29,232 bases of DNA, taken from Isohypsibius dastychi. Lineage: Eukaryota; Tardigrada; Eutardigrada; Parachela; Isohypsibiidae. How positions within the stretch are numbered: the first letter of the stretch is position 1; the number at the start of each line of letters is the position of its first letter. The stretch is from the NCBI GenBank assembly GCA_034696485.1, contig JAQIWT010000193.1:1-29232 (forward strand). The letters run 5' to 3'. The notes beneath the pieces are model-generated. The model saw only the letters and a program-made list of their open reading frames with translations, ran no database searches and was not told the DNA's origin. This document shows, piece by piece, positions 20,551 to 29,232 of this stretch. The position numbers were made by a program, and so were the translations under genes.

Positions 20551-22320
20551 TTGTATGCTTTCACGACTCACCGCTCGTACGTCTGACGAGTTTCCAGCGC
20601 TTTCAGTTGCCCGTAACTGAGAGCCATTTTTTAGCTCTTCGCTTCGAGTAGAACATGATCATTCTCGGACTTGAATGATGTATCCGTTGAACTGTGCAGC
20701 TTGAAACACGAGTGATCTTCGATGATGTAACTGGCTTCAACGATATGTTTTTTCTGCGAACATTTTCATGACTGAACGATAAAAACCTGTCGGTAGATTA
20801 AACATTGCTCAAATAAAAACCCAGATTTAAGTGGGGTACTGAAACAATTATTCAATAAGCAGTTGAGAGTTCTTAAATTCCCCTGCTAATGAATAAGTCA
20901 GTTGCGAGTAACACAATGTACAAACTCAAGCACGTTCGCTGCAATGAAAAACACGTGGTTGTTCTGCGTCTTTCTTGGCTTCTGAGAACGACGTGTCCAT
21001 ACTGAGAGTCTCGACAATTTCACTTAATGTGCAGTCGTTTGAACGTTATTGTGGCAGAGTGATTGACGCAATCCCGAGATATCAATCAGCTCCGGCACAT
21101 CGAGCTGGTCTAACATCGTTCCAGCCCTTATTCTCCCTGTCGCAGTGTTTTGTGTCCGTGATATGCTATTTGCAGGCTCCGTGATATCGAATGGTTGTAG
21201 GAGAAGAGTTTGCTTTTCAATATGCCCATATTTTGAGATAGTATAAATTCATTGCAGTGCTATTAAGCTGTTCTGCTATTTGAACCAGAATTTCTGCTTG
21301 GATGAATCAGATGGCACCCTGGAATGTGAGAACGTCTTTTGTGTGGTGGATGTTCCCCAGGGACCTCTCTACATGGTTCATGACGAGTGCGTCAAAAACG
21401 CGAGAAGTTTGATAAGTCAGAGTTTGATGATGATGACACTTTGTTTGACATGAACAACATGAGATAATCTGACTGGCAAGTAATCAAACGAGTACGGTAC
21501 TAAAGGTTGAAGACAGAACCTTGGCGCATAGTATGTAGTAGAGCCCCATTTCATGACTTGATGAATTGAACCAAAAAATTTCAAGTTTCCAGCTACACCG
21601 AGAAAGCTTCCGTGCATGCTTTGATAGTCCAGTTTGTCAGCATCAGTTTGTCAACATATGGCAGTATATTGTACTGCTAATCACTCCAGATCACTAGGAT
21701 TCACATATTGTGGTAAATCAGCCATGAACCATAGAAGACCCATGTTCAGTATTGGTGAGCCGGATCTTTGTTTCGGTGAAAAAGTGGTGAGCAGACAGTG
21801 AACTTTCAGAAAAGCGCTCACTACATCATTTTGTGAACCACCATGAACTGGTGGGCTTCGACAATTAAACTAATGTGAGACGACTGAAAAAAATGACAAA
21901 AAAGCAAACAAACATGTTTTGATATTTGGAAAAAATTGAGTGACCCGGAACGGGTTACTCGAATAGAACAAAACAGCCATCGGGAAAAGTTTTCAAACGA
22001 ATCAAGTGGTTGGTTTCTAAACCGAGCAGTTGTAGAAGGATTCTTTCCTCAAATAGTTGCAGCCGACAACTGGTTTTTTTTTGCACTTGTCAGCGCCGAA
22101 AAGAGTGATAGCCTGTTGCCCCACACCTAAGCCAGACTCGGATGTACAACACGACGAAAAGATTTTTTTTTTCTCGATTATTTGGTGTTCTTCTGCCACC
22201 GTCGTGAGTTTCACAAACATTTCGTTAGTTTCTTGTCGACTTGTCGCGTAGTTCAGCAGCACATAAAAAAATTCAGTATTGTGGGGGTTAGTGCGGATGG
22301 GGGTCCTTGAAGAACGCCAA
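20551..22320. other. No gene identified
   Basis: Only short frames: 20975-21184 plus, 21417-21617 minus, 21936-22130 plus and 22017-22262 minus. A plus frame near 21285-21440 has four cysteines in a row of short spacings (NFCLDESDGTLECENVFCVV, later HDECVKNA) and is the most coding-like, but it is unnamed. An RNA-only or decayed origin cannot be excluded. Confidence 0.35.
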
Positions 22321-22387
22321 GCTTACCGGGGAGGTGAGCTTCACGTGAAGCTCACCGGTTAACGAAAACGTTAAGCTCAACGGTTAA
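22321..22387. repeat. Palindrome cluster
   Basis: GGTGAGCTTCACGTGAAGCTCACC at 22333-22356 is a perfect 24-base palindrome. It is followed by TTAACG-AAAA-CGTTAA (22359-22374). The unit AAGCTCACCGGTTAA recurs as AAGCTCAACGGTTAA. Confidence 0.85.
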
Positions 22388-22751
22388 ATTTTGAACACCT
22401 ATTTGTGCAAAAGTCTCGGCTGATAGCACCTCCTTCCCCCGTTTTGTGGCACAGAATACATCAGTCGGAGCAGAAAAACATTTTTTCTGATTCCGAATAA
22501 CTGAGAACCTAGAAGCTGCATCATTGCTGCCTCTAGAATGTTGTGACTGACGTGACAGTGGCGAGTTGTGAAATGATTCGCTTCTTCGAAATGAAACGCG
22601 AGATATGCTTGGTTCCGTTTTAGATCTCTACAAACAGATTGGACAAGGCTGCAGGAAATTTTTCGTTCTAAGGCGTTCCCCGCAACGATAGGTGTTAAAA
22701 ATGATCGAACAGTTTCGAGCGTTAATAGGGAAAATTCAATTGGATAAAACA

Positions 22752-23084
22752 TGAACTGGCGAGACTTCTGGGCTGGAATCAAGCTGTTGTATTGGTGCTT
22801 GGTATTCAACTCGCTTCAGATCCTATCTTGCTGAAAGAACAAAAGCGGATGTATGTGAACCTTGAGATGATACAACCAAACAGGACGGGAGCAAATCAGC
22901 AACAACATTTATAGTGAATCATTCCCCGACCGAGTCTCGTGAGCGGATATTGAGTACTGTTACACCGCTGTATATTTCTCTCGATCAGATACAGTTGTCA
23001 TTGTTAACTTTTCGGTTAGAAGACCCATCCTTCTGCGATTTACAATTTGTGAGCTCCGCCAAATCACTATGTCGCTTCACATGA
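22752..23084 (+). pseudogene. C-terminal remnant of a jelly-roll penton-like virion protein
   Basis: In one plus frame ELARLLGWNQAVVLVLG is followed by MYVNLEMIQPN; in another TVTPLYISLDQIQLSLLTFR leads to DLQFVSSAKSLCRFT and a TGA at 23082-23084. The last block has the shape of the C-terminal strand pair of Polinton penton-like proteins, as does the tail of the gene at 23630-24335 (PLFYKD..NFDLISFEI..PFSFG..LVQLHF in that copy). Frame changes and stops make it dead. The N-terminal half was not found; a minus-strand frame of 136 codons (22399-22809) overlaps the upstream side and is not credible as a gene. It may be a second, tandem penton-like gene of the same virus-like element. The match is short, so confidence is moderate. 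Confidence 0.42.
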
Positions 23085-23629
23085 AACATGGCAGAACAAC
23101 TCATCAAGCTCGAATCTTTGCAGCACCCGCTAAACAATGGCATCTTCTTGCCTACTGTGATGGTGTCACACGGGATCGAGTGAATCGTTGGATGACATGA
23201 CCGCTGACGAGGATGGTGAGGCGGTGGGAAGGCGATGGCCGGAGATCTGTAAGCGCTTTAAAAAAGAATTTCGGCGTGAAGAGTCGGAGAATATCGACTT
23301 ATCGACTTGACCCACGTGCGCGTTCGGGTCTAAAGCCGATGGCAACCGGGAAGCCGGCCTTACAACAATGTCAAACATGATCGAGACGGTCTGGATTAGG
23401 CGTGAGTGGTGTACAGAGCACGCCTTCCCTGCCAACCTTGTGATTTAGCAGGAGAAGAAGTCCACGGCAGATTCTAGTCATTTAAACTCCAAAAGGTGCA
23501 GAAAGAGGATTCAAACTTCGGTAACGTGGAAAGTTGGAAAACCAAAGGTTTTCCACCACGAAGTCAAAGTGCACTGGGTTGGCTAGGATAAAAAGTTTGA
23601 TTCCTAGATGCTGAAGCAGGATTTGAAAA
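23085..23629 (+). other. Short decayed frames between the two penton-like remnants
   Basis: An ATG four bases after the upstream stop begins MAEQLIKLESLQHPLNNGIF and ends after 31 codons. In another plus frame an acidic then basic stretch follows (SLDDMTADEDGEAVGRRW, KRFKKEFRREESE) to about 23308. The minus-strand frame 23166-23435 looks like a shadow. These may be what is left of a small virion or accessory gene; no family is recognised. Confidence 0.3.
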
Positions 23630-24335
23630 ATGTCTAACTTCTACTTCACTCTGACGTCATCAACAGATGCCGGAAACACGACGTCTGAGTTTTCTGTGAC
23701 CCTACTAAAATCCATGACTTTGTCAACCCATATGGAAGTGACACTTGTGCCCATGCAGTGCCCGACCAGCATTCATACCGTACGAAAAACATAAATTGTG
23801 GTCACCTCATCGACCATGGCGTATAAGATCCCTCACGAAACTTTCGCCAACGTTGCGAATCTCATTCAAAAACTCAAATCTTTTATTCCAACTTATAATG
23901 TAGTATTCAGATACCACATGGTAGATGACACCTGCGCAATTGACCTGAAACGGACCATCATCTTTACATTCCATATTAAATTTCACGCATTCTCGGATTC
24001 AACAAAGACATTTCAGAAGAAAGAGCTTGTTTACTGAAATGGGCGGCAGAATGCCGTTTGCTTAATGATAACTATATTTTCTTCTTGTATGCAGACTAAA
24101 CCGGATGTCACATCATTGATTCGAGTTACGTGCCGCTGTTGGCCACCGTTTCGGCCGGCTGTGTCACCAACGAAAAATTTGCGCCCCGCCCCATTTGTTC
24201 TACAAAGACGTGACAAAAACAAACTTTGACCTAATCTCATTTGAGATTATTATTTCAAAAGGAAATAAGATACCGTTTTCTTTTGGTGTCACCTTAGTTC
24301 AACTTCATTTTTGCAAAAATCAAGTTTTTGAAACA
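23630..24335 (+). pseudogene. Penton-like (minor capsid) jelly-roll protein of a Polinton/adintovirus-like element, broken
   Basis: The ATG at 23630 starts MSNFYFTLTSSTDAGNTTSE, matching the typical FY.TL.S...N..S.F opening of a Polinton virion protein usually encoded beside the capsid gene. The frame stops at a TAA (23792-23794), resumes in the same phase (MAYKIPHETFANVANLI, IFTFHIKFHAFSD) and stops again at 24037. Around 24077-24140 a hydrophobic piece (FLYAD, SSYVPLL) matches the conserved loop before the last strands. The C-terminal block LFYKDVTKTNFDLISFEI and PFSFGVTLVQLHF is in a third phase (24195 onward). In such particles the protein is thought to occupy the five-fold vertices. The copy has one in-frame stop and at least one frameshift. 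Confidence 0.68.
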
Positions 24336-24410
24336 TTAAATCCCGACTTTGATCATCAAATACCGGCGCTTGTCACGACCCGTGTCGTCAGTGTGGAAAT
24401 GCAGGCTGTC

Positions 24411-24845
24411 CTAAAAAGTGGGAATGTCTTTTGACGTGACTTTTGTTTGTGCATGTTGGCCTTTACCTTGTGGTATCAGGTTTTGTGTTATCCCATTAAC
24501 CAACTGAGCCCGACCCTGTGCGTCAATCAATACCGGCCGACCCATGTTAATTCCTTCGTCATTTCCGTCTTCTGATGAGAAATCGTATGCCTGTTGTATA
24601 ACACCTTCCGGAATTATTCCCTGATAATAATCAACTTCGGGTTCAGCTGGGAAAAGCGGTACAGTCTCGTTTAAGATGTTCTCTTCAGTGTCTGCTGAGC
24701 ATGTTTGTACAGCTGTAACAACTGGCTGTTTGTTCTTCCCTGTTTTTTTTCCTGCTACAGCAGCGATGTTTACAGCACTTGCGGCAACTTTGAATAAATT
24801 CTGAGATGTTAGATCGAGGGTTTTACGGGTGCTCCGATTCTCCAC
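24411..24845 (-). pseudogene. N-terminal gag fragment of the deleted retrotransposon
   Basis: A 144-codon frame starts at an ATG at 24845, about 115 bases inside the LTR. The N-terminal part is basic and Ala-rich (RSTRKTLDLTSQNLFKVAAS). The centre is acidic (EPEVDYYQG, YDFSSEDGNDEG). The end reads KVTSKDIPTF. In the other gag of this window the equivalent spot reads LRDLPTFAGQP, and here a one-base shift gives LGQPAF, so this is the linker that precedes the capsid-like domain of gag. The frame then runs into the deletion junction, so the capsid domain and zinc knuckle are missing. Confidence 0.62.
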
Positions 24846-24972
24846 TTTGATGAAAGACTTCCAGCGTCCTGAGAAATCTTACCTCAACGTGTCTGTCTGA
24901 ATGAATAGTTGTTAATCCAATCGACAGATGTAGTTCGATTTTTCAAAACACTCTCGATGTACGGCCTCCAAT

Positions 24973-25166
24973 TGTCACGACCCGTGTCGTGATGATAAAG
25001 AGGTCACGAAGTAACTGAACGAAAGATGAGCTCAACCAGACGAACTTTACTAAGACCAACTTACTGTTGCAAGTGTGTCAAAATACGGAAGCCATAAGGG
25101 TGAAATACGACAGGTAGGCCGATCTCAATAAGACATTAACCGGCAGTGACAAGATTACACGCGACA
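24973..25166 (-). repeat. 5' LTR of the deleted retrotransposon
   Basis: Ends TGTCGCG..CGTGACA on the minus strand, forming the usual short terminal inverted repeat (TGTC..GACA). It is bordered by the CGCT duplication at its outer edge and by the primer-binding site at its inner edge. The 18 inner-end bases are repeated at 24371-24388. Confidence 0.68.
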
Positions 25167-25177
25167 CGCTTGTTTAA

Positions 25178-25591
25178 TGCGATCAACTATCTGGGGGTGG
25201 AGATTTGCCAAAGTTTTTTGGAGGTAATAACCATAATAGTTACGGCATGTTTGTTAACTTTTTTGGCAGCCTTGGCCGGACAGCCAAAAACATAACTTTT
25301 CCGAATCTTGTCCTGCTGGGTGGATCGTTCGTTGGCAACGTATTTAACCGAAATCGCCCGTTACTAGGTTCAGCAAGAGCCGGAACGCTGGAGACACTTG
25401 AGAATATAAGTACGGAATTACAGCGCGGGGGTGGGCGCCGGAAGCAGAAGAGTAAGAGAACCCCGGCACAACCAAAAAAGAAGAAGCGCTGCATGAGAAA
25501 GAAAAAAAAGGTTCATTCGCTTAGGAAACGCGTTGGTCGGAAGAAGAAGCTTTTCAGTGTTAACATTTCACGACTCTTGAAGCATTCCTGA
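25178..25591 (+). CDS. Small basic virion core/minor capsid-like protein (pVI/pX type) of a Polinton-like element
   Basis: The frame is open from 25178 (after a TAA at 25175-25177) to a TGA at 25589-25591. No ATG is near the beginning in phase; the first reasonable one is in YGMFVNFF at 25244, and the true start may have been lost at the retrotransposon insertion eight bases upstream. The N-terminal part has glycine-rich spots (LSGGGDLPKFFGGNN), then a hydrophobic central stretch. The C-terminal third is strongly basic (RRKQKSKRTPAQPKKKKR, RKKKKVHSLRKR). Small proteins of this layout lie next to the capsid gene in Polintons and adintoviruses and are compared with adenovirus core and minor capsid proteins. 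GGG could be a maturation-protease site. The capsid gene starts 11 bases after the stop. Confidence 0.66.
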   Translation, partial: CDQLSGGGDLPKFFGGNNHNSYGMFVNFFGSLGRTAKNITFPNLVLLGGSFVGNVFNRNRPLLGSARAGTLETLENISTELQRGGGRRKQKSKRTPAQPKKKKRCMRKKKKVHSLRKRVGRKKKLFSVNISRLLKHS

Positions 25592-25602
25592 GCAGTTAAG
25601 TC

Positions 25603-26535
25603 ATGGCCGGAAATGAAATGCGTATGCCTGTATGCCTGAAATCTGAACTGGATCATTTTTCGCAGCCAATCTTGCAGTCCGCTATGGACTGTTCTCGATT
25701 CCACTCTATCATTCCCGTTGACAATAATCTTATTTCTGATCAAATAACATGGAAGATCACTGGAACGCCTGATGAGGCTATCGATCTTGCCCATTCCACG
25801 CTCATATCGGATGTCTGTATGAAAACTTCGGCAAACGCGAACACTGCTGCAGATGCAGAGTTTGCTCCTGTTAATTTGTTTTCACGATCGCTTTTCTGCG
25901 GACACGGGTTGTCATTTAACAATGAAATCGAATCATCAATCCCGTCTCTATCTCACGCTGCTGCATACATTGAGTGCGTATTCAACGTTGGCAAGCAAAC
26001 AATTGCTCGACTCTGAATTGTTGCGTGACTTAGCCGGCACGCTTGACAACGTTCTTTTGGAAGTACCGGTCGCAAATCAGAATTATGATCTCAACAACAA
26101 CATGATTCTTCGTCGAGGAAATCTGGCATCTTGGGTTACATGATCCGTAAGTTACCATCAGATCCAGTCAACCGGAGCCCACTGATTCCACCGAAGCTGG
26201 AAGTTAAGCTAGCGCTCACTCGCTCCAAAGACAAAATTGCGCTCCTCTCTAATCTTGACCCTTTTGATTCCAAAACTGTAATGAAATCTGCGGTTTTGAA
26301 ATTTGAAAAGGTCAAAGTAGGTTCTGAGTTTTTGATTGCGCACGAAATAATGCTACAAAAACAAGACGCCTTCATTTCGTATACTGAGAAATCCATCAGC
26401 GACATCACAATTCCACCGGAGTCGAGCTTCTTCTCAAGAGAAGACATTATGCGGGACTATATTACGAAACGTCTTGCGTTCAATCTAATGTCACAACCAA
26501 ACGCCTGTATAGAAAACAGATTCTGGGTAATATAA
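25603..26535 (+). pseudogene. F54H12.2-type capsid protein of a Polinton/adintovirus-like element, frameshifted
   Basis: ATG at 25603. The first piece (to a TGA at 26014-26016) has ISDQITWKITGTPDEAIDL, then FAPVNLFSRSLFCGHGLSFN and AAYIECVFNVGKQTIARL, the conserved beginning of the family named after C. elegans F54H12.2, thought to be the jelly-roll capsid protein of Polintons. The protein continues in the next phase (25970-26140, LLDSELLRDLAGTLDNVL, NQNYDLNNNMI) and returns to the first (26131-26535, LALTRSKDKIALLS, VLKFEKVKVGSEFLIAHE, ITIPPESSFFSREDI, ENRFWVI). Two compensating frameshifts, near 26000 and 26120, thus break it. The stop at 26533-26535 comes before the usual C-terminal strands, so the end is missing. 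The gene follows the core-like gene on the same strand. Confidence 0.85.
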
Positions 26536-26889
26536 ATGATCGATCTGTTGCCGTGGCGGCCCTAGTTAAAAAAAAGTTGAGAATAAATGCTAGATTATTA
26601 TTCTTCTTTCCGAAATACTTGGCCGGATTGCGTACCACCGATGAACCAACGGCACTGCAACCAACACTTTTGTTTCAAAGCACGTACAAATTTCTGACAT
26701 TTCCAGCTCAGCGCAGTGCCTGAGCGTAGTTAACCCGACTTTGCTCCTTTCCAACATTTCAATCAGCTACTTCCCATGTTCAGCGTAGTCGCTAAGCGCA
26801 TTCATCAGAAACAGTATCTCAAACTCTTCGGCATCACTCGTCAGCTTGCACGAAGAAACGGCGTATCTCGTACCCGTCTGCCCTCCATA
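26536..26889. other. No gene identified downstream of the capsid remnant
   Basis: Short frames only. The lost C-terminal third of the capsid gene is not seen here in any frame. The sequence may be flanking host DNA or the decayed 3' part of the virus-like element. Confidence 0.35.
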
Positions 26890-26954
26890 GGTGGGCTCAC
26901 CCTGTCCTTCACAGGTGGACTCACCCTGCCCTTCAAAGGTGGGCTCACCCTGCT
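26890..26954. repeat. Tandem repeat, 24-base unit, 2.7 copies
   Basis: GGTGGGCTCACCCTGTCCTT-style units start at 26890, 26914 and 26938, differing at a few positions. The plus frame reads GGLTLxF repeats and the minus frame reads GEPTxEGQ repeats. Neither frame extends into a recognised gene. Confidence 0.85.
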
Positions 26955-27204
26955 GAATTTCCACAGCAAATCAGCCAAGCTTCAATCAATGAAACTGGCA
27001 TCCCAGACCAGGCTGATCAGACCTGTTCTGCCCTTGAGCTCCCGATAAATACGATATGGATAATAAGTTTATATTTCTTGAGCCTCTTATGATTATAATT
27101 CCTCTTATGTACATGAACCCCTCACCCATAATCACAACACAACTTCAATCGCGTCACATGTGGGTCGCAAAACTTCGAGCATTCCACCCACAACGCCTGT
27201 CCGG

Positions 27205-28291
27205 TCAAGAATAATTCAACAGATCGGCATTCTCAGTCACCCAGAATGCGTCATCCGGGTTTACCATACAAGTGTAACAGATCGGCCTTCCGTCTGCATT
27301 CACGCTCTCATCAGTGAATCTCAGTTCTTGAATTCGCGAAAGACCATCATAATCGCTGTCCATCTGCTTAATGAACTCCATCTCGGAAGTGACCTGTTTT
27401 AATTTTTCGCTCAGCTTGGCCAACTCTTCGGCTTGATTGACACCTTCAGCGATCGCTTCAAACTGATTCACTGCGAATTTGCTGTCGCCTGAAGTGGCAA
27501 ATGCAGGAATGTACGTACCTAATTGGGCTAATCCATTAGCTGATGAAATCAATAATGCATTACCGCGAACTGTCTCATTACGATATGCCATTTCCCTATT
27601 GAAGTTTTTCAGCTTCTCCGTAAAAGCTTCCACGGTTGCAGGCATGGCACTCACAAATTCCGCTTTTAAATAAGATGGCAATCCATCAAAAAGCCTATCG
27701 CCCTTATCGACTTCCGTGGCATTCGGCTTCGTAATATTGATACAATTAAGCACGTTGAATATGTAACCTAATGGATCTTCGTTGGCAAGAACTCGACGGA
27801 TTTCACCTGCAATATCCAGGTCAACTTTGCTTTTACCAAAAGTTCGAAGGAATTGTGCTCGTAACTCGGCCCAAGCGAGAGTTTTATTAGTGCCATACCA
27901 ACGTAGAGCGTTACGGCTCAAAACTAGAGGAAATCTTGCTGCTTTATCGTCGTCCTGCCATGCACTTGCGTCAGCACATAAATCAAAGCATGAATTCGTT
28001 CCCATCTTCGTGAGGCTGCCCGGCAAACGTCGGTAGGTCTCTTAACGTTACTAACGGACGTGCAGCTACCGGTCGATTGAAATTATTTAGTGCATTCACC
28101 AAATCGTTCACGTCAATCTGCTGACCTATTCTCGGCAGACCTGCTTGCAAATTATCTCCCGTCGAAAATTCTTCAAATAATTCCGGTGCACGATTTACAC
28201 TGTCCACCATTTGTTTCTCAGGTCGAAAGAGCTCTTCAGTGTTTTTAAGCAAATCATCACTTGTTCTTTGCGTGAACCGTTTCGATGACAT
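27205..28291 (-). pseudogene. gag: Ty3/gypsy-like gag, frameshifted, 3' end lost
   Basis: The chosen start is the ATG at 28291 (MSSKRFTQRTSDDLLKNTEE); upstream in-frame methionines lie in the leader. The first piece ends LRDLPTFAGQPHEDGNEFM and stops at 27983. One phase over, the capsid-like domain begins: DLCADASAWQDDDKAARFPL, LSRNALRWYG, WAELRAQFLRTFG, FDGLPSYLKAEFVSAMP. This is the Retrotrans_gag pattern, in which Gag coats the RNA in particles. A coiled region (QAEELAKLSEKLKQVTSEME) follows, then GRPICYTC, the first half of a CCHC zinc knuckle. In a shifted phase GKPG and a later Cys follow, so the knuckle is broken too. No protease or reverse transcriptase follows at lower coordinates. 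The element reads leftward from the LTR at 28631-28878. Confidence 0.8.
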
Positions 28292-28611
28292 TTCCTCGAA
28301 CACGTTTCTCTCACAAAATTCGCAGGAACAATTTACGGATTCAGACACCGCTGTCTGACCACAAAAAAAAAGACAAAGTGCAAAGTCCATCTTTGACCTT
28401 GTCAAAATCACACTACAGCAATCTGGAGCGCGTGGAACTACTCTCAACCAGTAAGCGTTTTTACTTACTTACCGTTCTTCCTTGTCCTCGTCTGAAGCTA
28501 AAGATCTCCAGGATCCGGGCTGGTAGATGCTTGGTCGGAAAGGATACTGTCGATACAGTATTTCGGTATGCCTTCCAGATACTGATTCATATACATTCAT
28601 GATATAGCCGC

Positions 28612-28630
28612 GATCTCGGTATGCCCTCCA
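28612..28630 (-). other. Primer-binding site of the gypsy-like element
   Basis: Directly inside the LTR the minus strand reads TGGAGGGCATACCGAGATC. TGG immediately after the LTR's CA end is the mark of a tRNA-primed start. The deleted element at 24371-25166 has the similar TGGAGGCCGTACATCGAGA. The tRNA species was not determined. Confidence 0.55.
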
Positions 28631-28878
28631 TGTCACGTCCTCGAGACGTGGTGACGTTCGTTGCGGCTATATGCGTACGGAAGCGAAGTGGGACATGATG
28701 TTTATTAGAGGATTTAAGGTGGAATACAGTGGAAACTGGTCAGAGCTGTACGCCGGCACATATGCCGACTAGCTGAGACAGTGTGCAACAGAGAACATGG
28801 GTCTTACATACTAGCAAATACAATAGCTCAAGGCTACTTAGTAAGAGAGAACTCATAACACGAGCTGCACTCGTGACA
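28631..28878 (-). repeat. 5' LTR of the gypsy-like element
   Basis: 248 bp with matching ends, TGTCACG and CGTGACA, bordered on the gag side by the primer-binding site. Transcribed leftward, it has AATAAA (plus-strand TTTATT at 28701-28706), about 70 bases before its inner end, as a polyadenylation signal. A small inverted repeat (CACGTCCTCGAGACGTGG-like) lies just inside the inner end. The partner LTR is not in the window. Confidence 0.65.
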
Positions 28879-29232
28879 ACTGTCAAACTCCCAAATTAGT
28901 TGTGGCATATGAATTCTAGCTCAAAATAATCTTAGAAACCGAACGTGATATTTTGGCACTTTGCAGTTGCAGTTTTTCATCCAGAATTTTCCAACTCGAG
29001 GATGACGGTTTTAAGAAAAAGCAACCCCGGACAACTGGAAACGAAACAACTTTTAATATTCCAATCAGCTGATTGTAACCAGGTGCAGTGAAGGTAGAAA
29101 CCTAGTTCTGCACCTAACCTCAGTGCAGAATCTGCGCTGCCACAGACAATCAAGCGCATGTTCTGGACAACCAAAAGCGCGTCCTAGTAAGTCAAGAATA
29201 ACCAGGATACATATCTATTTGCTTGGATCTCG
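28879..29232. other. No gene identified at the right edge
   Basis: One minus frame at 28977-29174 (65 codons) has no motif. This should be the DNA flanking the gypsy-like insertion. Confidence 0.35.

Larger units (their letters stand above)
24371..25166 (-). mobile_element. Internally deleted LTR retrotransposon with CGCT target duplication
   Basis: The insertion is flanked by CGCT at 24367-24370 and 25167-25170, a 4-bp target duplication of the size made by Ty3/gypsy-type integrases. On the minus strand it begins with an LTR (25166-24973, TGTCGCG to CGTGACA, 194 bp). A likely primer-binding site TGGAGGCCGTAC follows at 24970-24959, then a leader and the start of gag. Only the last 18 bases of the second LTR are left at 24388-24371, where the plus strand reads TGTCACGACCCGTGTCGT, identical to 24973-24990. 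Everything from gag to nearly the end of the 3' LTR is gone. It sits between the penton-like gene and the core-like gene. Confidence 0.72.

Noticed and set aside
22399-22809. 136-codon minus ORF
   Set aside because: It overlaps the plus-strand penton-like remnant and has no recognisable domain.
24371-24990. TGTCACGACCCGTGTCGT at both 24371 and 24973 taken as direct-repeat borders of a DNA transposon
   Set aside because: The CGCT duplication extends to 25167-25170, and gag plus primer-site features fit an LTR element in which this 18-mer is the inner end of each LTR.
26767-26964. Minus ORF with GEPTxEGQ repeats as a gag tail or structural protein
   Set aside because: The pattern is produced by the 24-base tandem repeat; the frame is short and opens only there.
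1-29232. CRISPR arrays, rRNA, prokaryotic operons, telomere repeats
   Set aside because: No regularly spaced repeats, rRNA-like blocks, Shine-Dalgarno-led operons or telomeric arrays were seen.

Overview
The window looks like a piece of an animal genome, most likely an arthropod and perhaps a crustacean or springtail. The reasons are a short-intron leucine-rich-repeat exon at the left edge, AT-leaning intergenic DNA, and a dense mix of decayed transposons of animal type. No prokaryotic operon structure, rRNA or tRNA gene was seen. Family names come from reading translated motifs by eye; no search was run.

Layout. 1-854: terminal exon of an extracellular leucine-rich-repeat gene. 1106-1196: a perfect 39-bp fold-back. 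2324-3050: a TIR element flanked by TA. 3.05-4.5 kb, minus: an unidentified acidic ORF chain and the C-terminal end of a hAT transposase. 4.76-7.36 kb, minus: a frameshifted protein-primed family B DNA polymerase of Polinton/Maverick (adintovirus-like) type, without its C-terminal palm. 9.3-9.9 kb, minus: a decayed deoxynucleoside kinase. 12.5-13.7 kb, minus: a long decayed gene I cannot name. 13.8-14.1 kb: pyrimidine-rich low complexity. 14.4-16.0 kb, plus: unrecognised exon-like ORFs with a local inverted duplication. 16.5-17.5 kb, minus: the N-terminal part of a second, clearly different Polinton-type polymerase. 17.77-18.05 and 20.27-20.55 kb: two copies of an LTR-like repeat. 22.75-26.54 kb, plus: a virion cassette with a jelly-roll penton-like tail, a second penton-like gene, a small basic core-like protein and an F54H12.2-type capsid protein, nearly all broken. 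24371-25166: a deleted LTR retrotransposon sitting inside this cassette with a 4-bp target duplication. 27.2-28.88 kb, minus: gag, primer-binding site and LTR of another Ty3/gypsy-like element.

How the parts relate. The plus-strand virion genes and the minus-strand polymerase at 16.5-17.5 kb diverge, which would fit one degraded Polinton or endogenous adintovirus-like element. The polymerase at 4.8-7.4 kb must come from a second element, because both copies cover the same N-terminal region with different sequence. The kinase lies just upstream of that second polymerase on the same strand and may have been its cargo. Almost every protein-coding remnant has stops or frameshifts, so this is a graveyard of nested mobile elements; the only reading frames that look intact are the left-edge exon and the small core-like protein.
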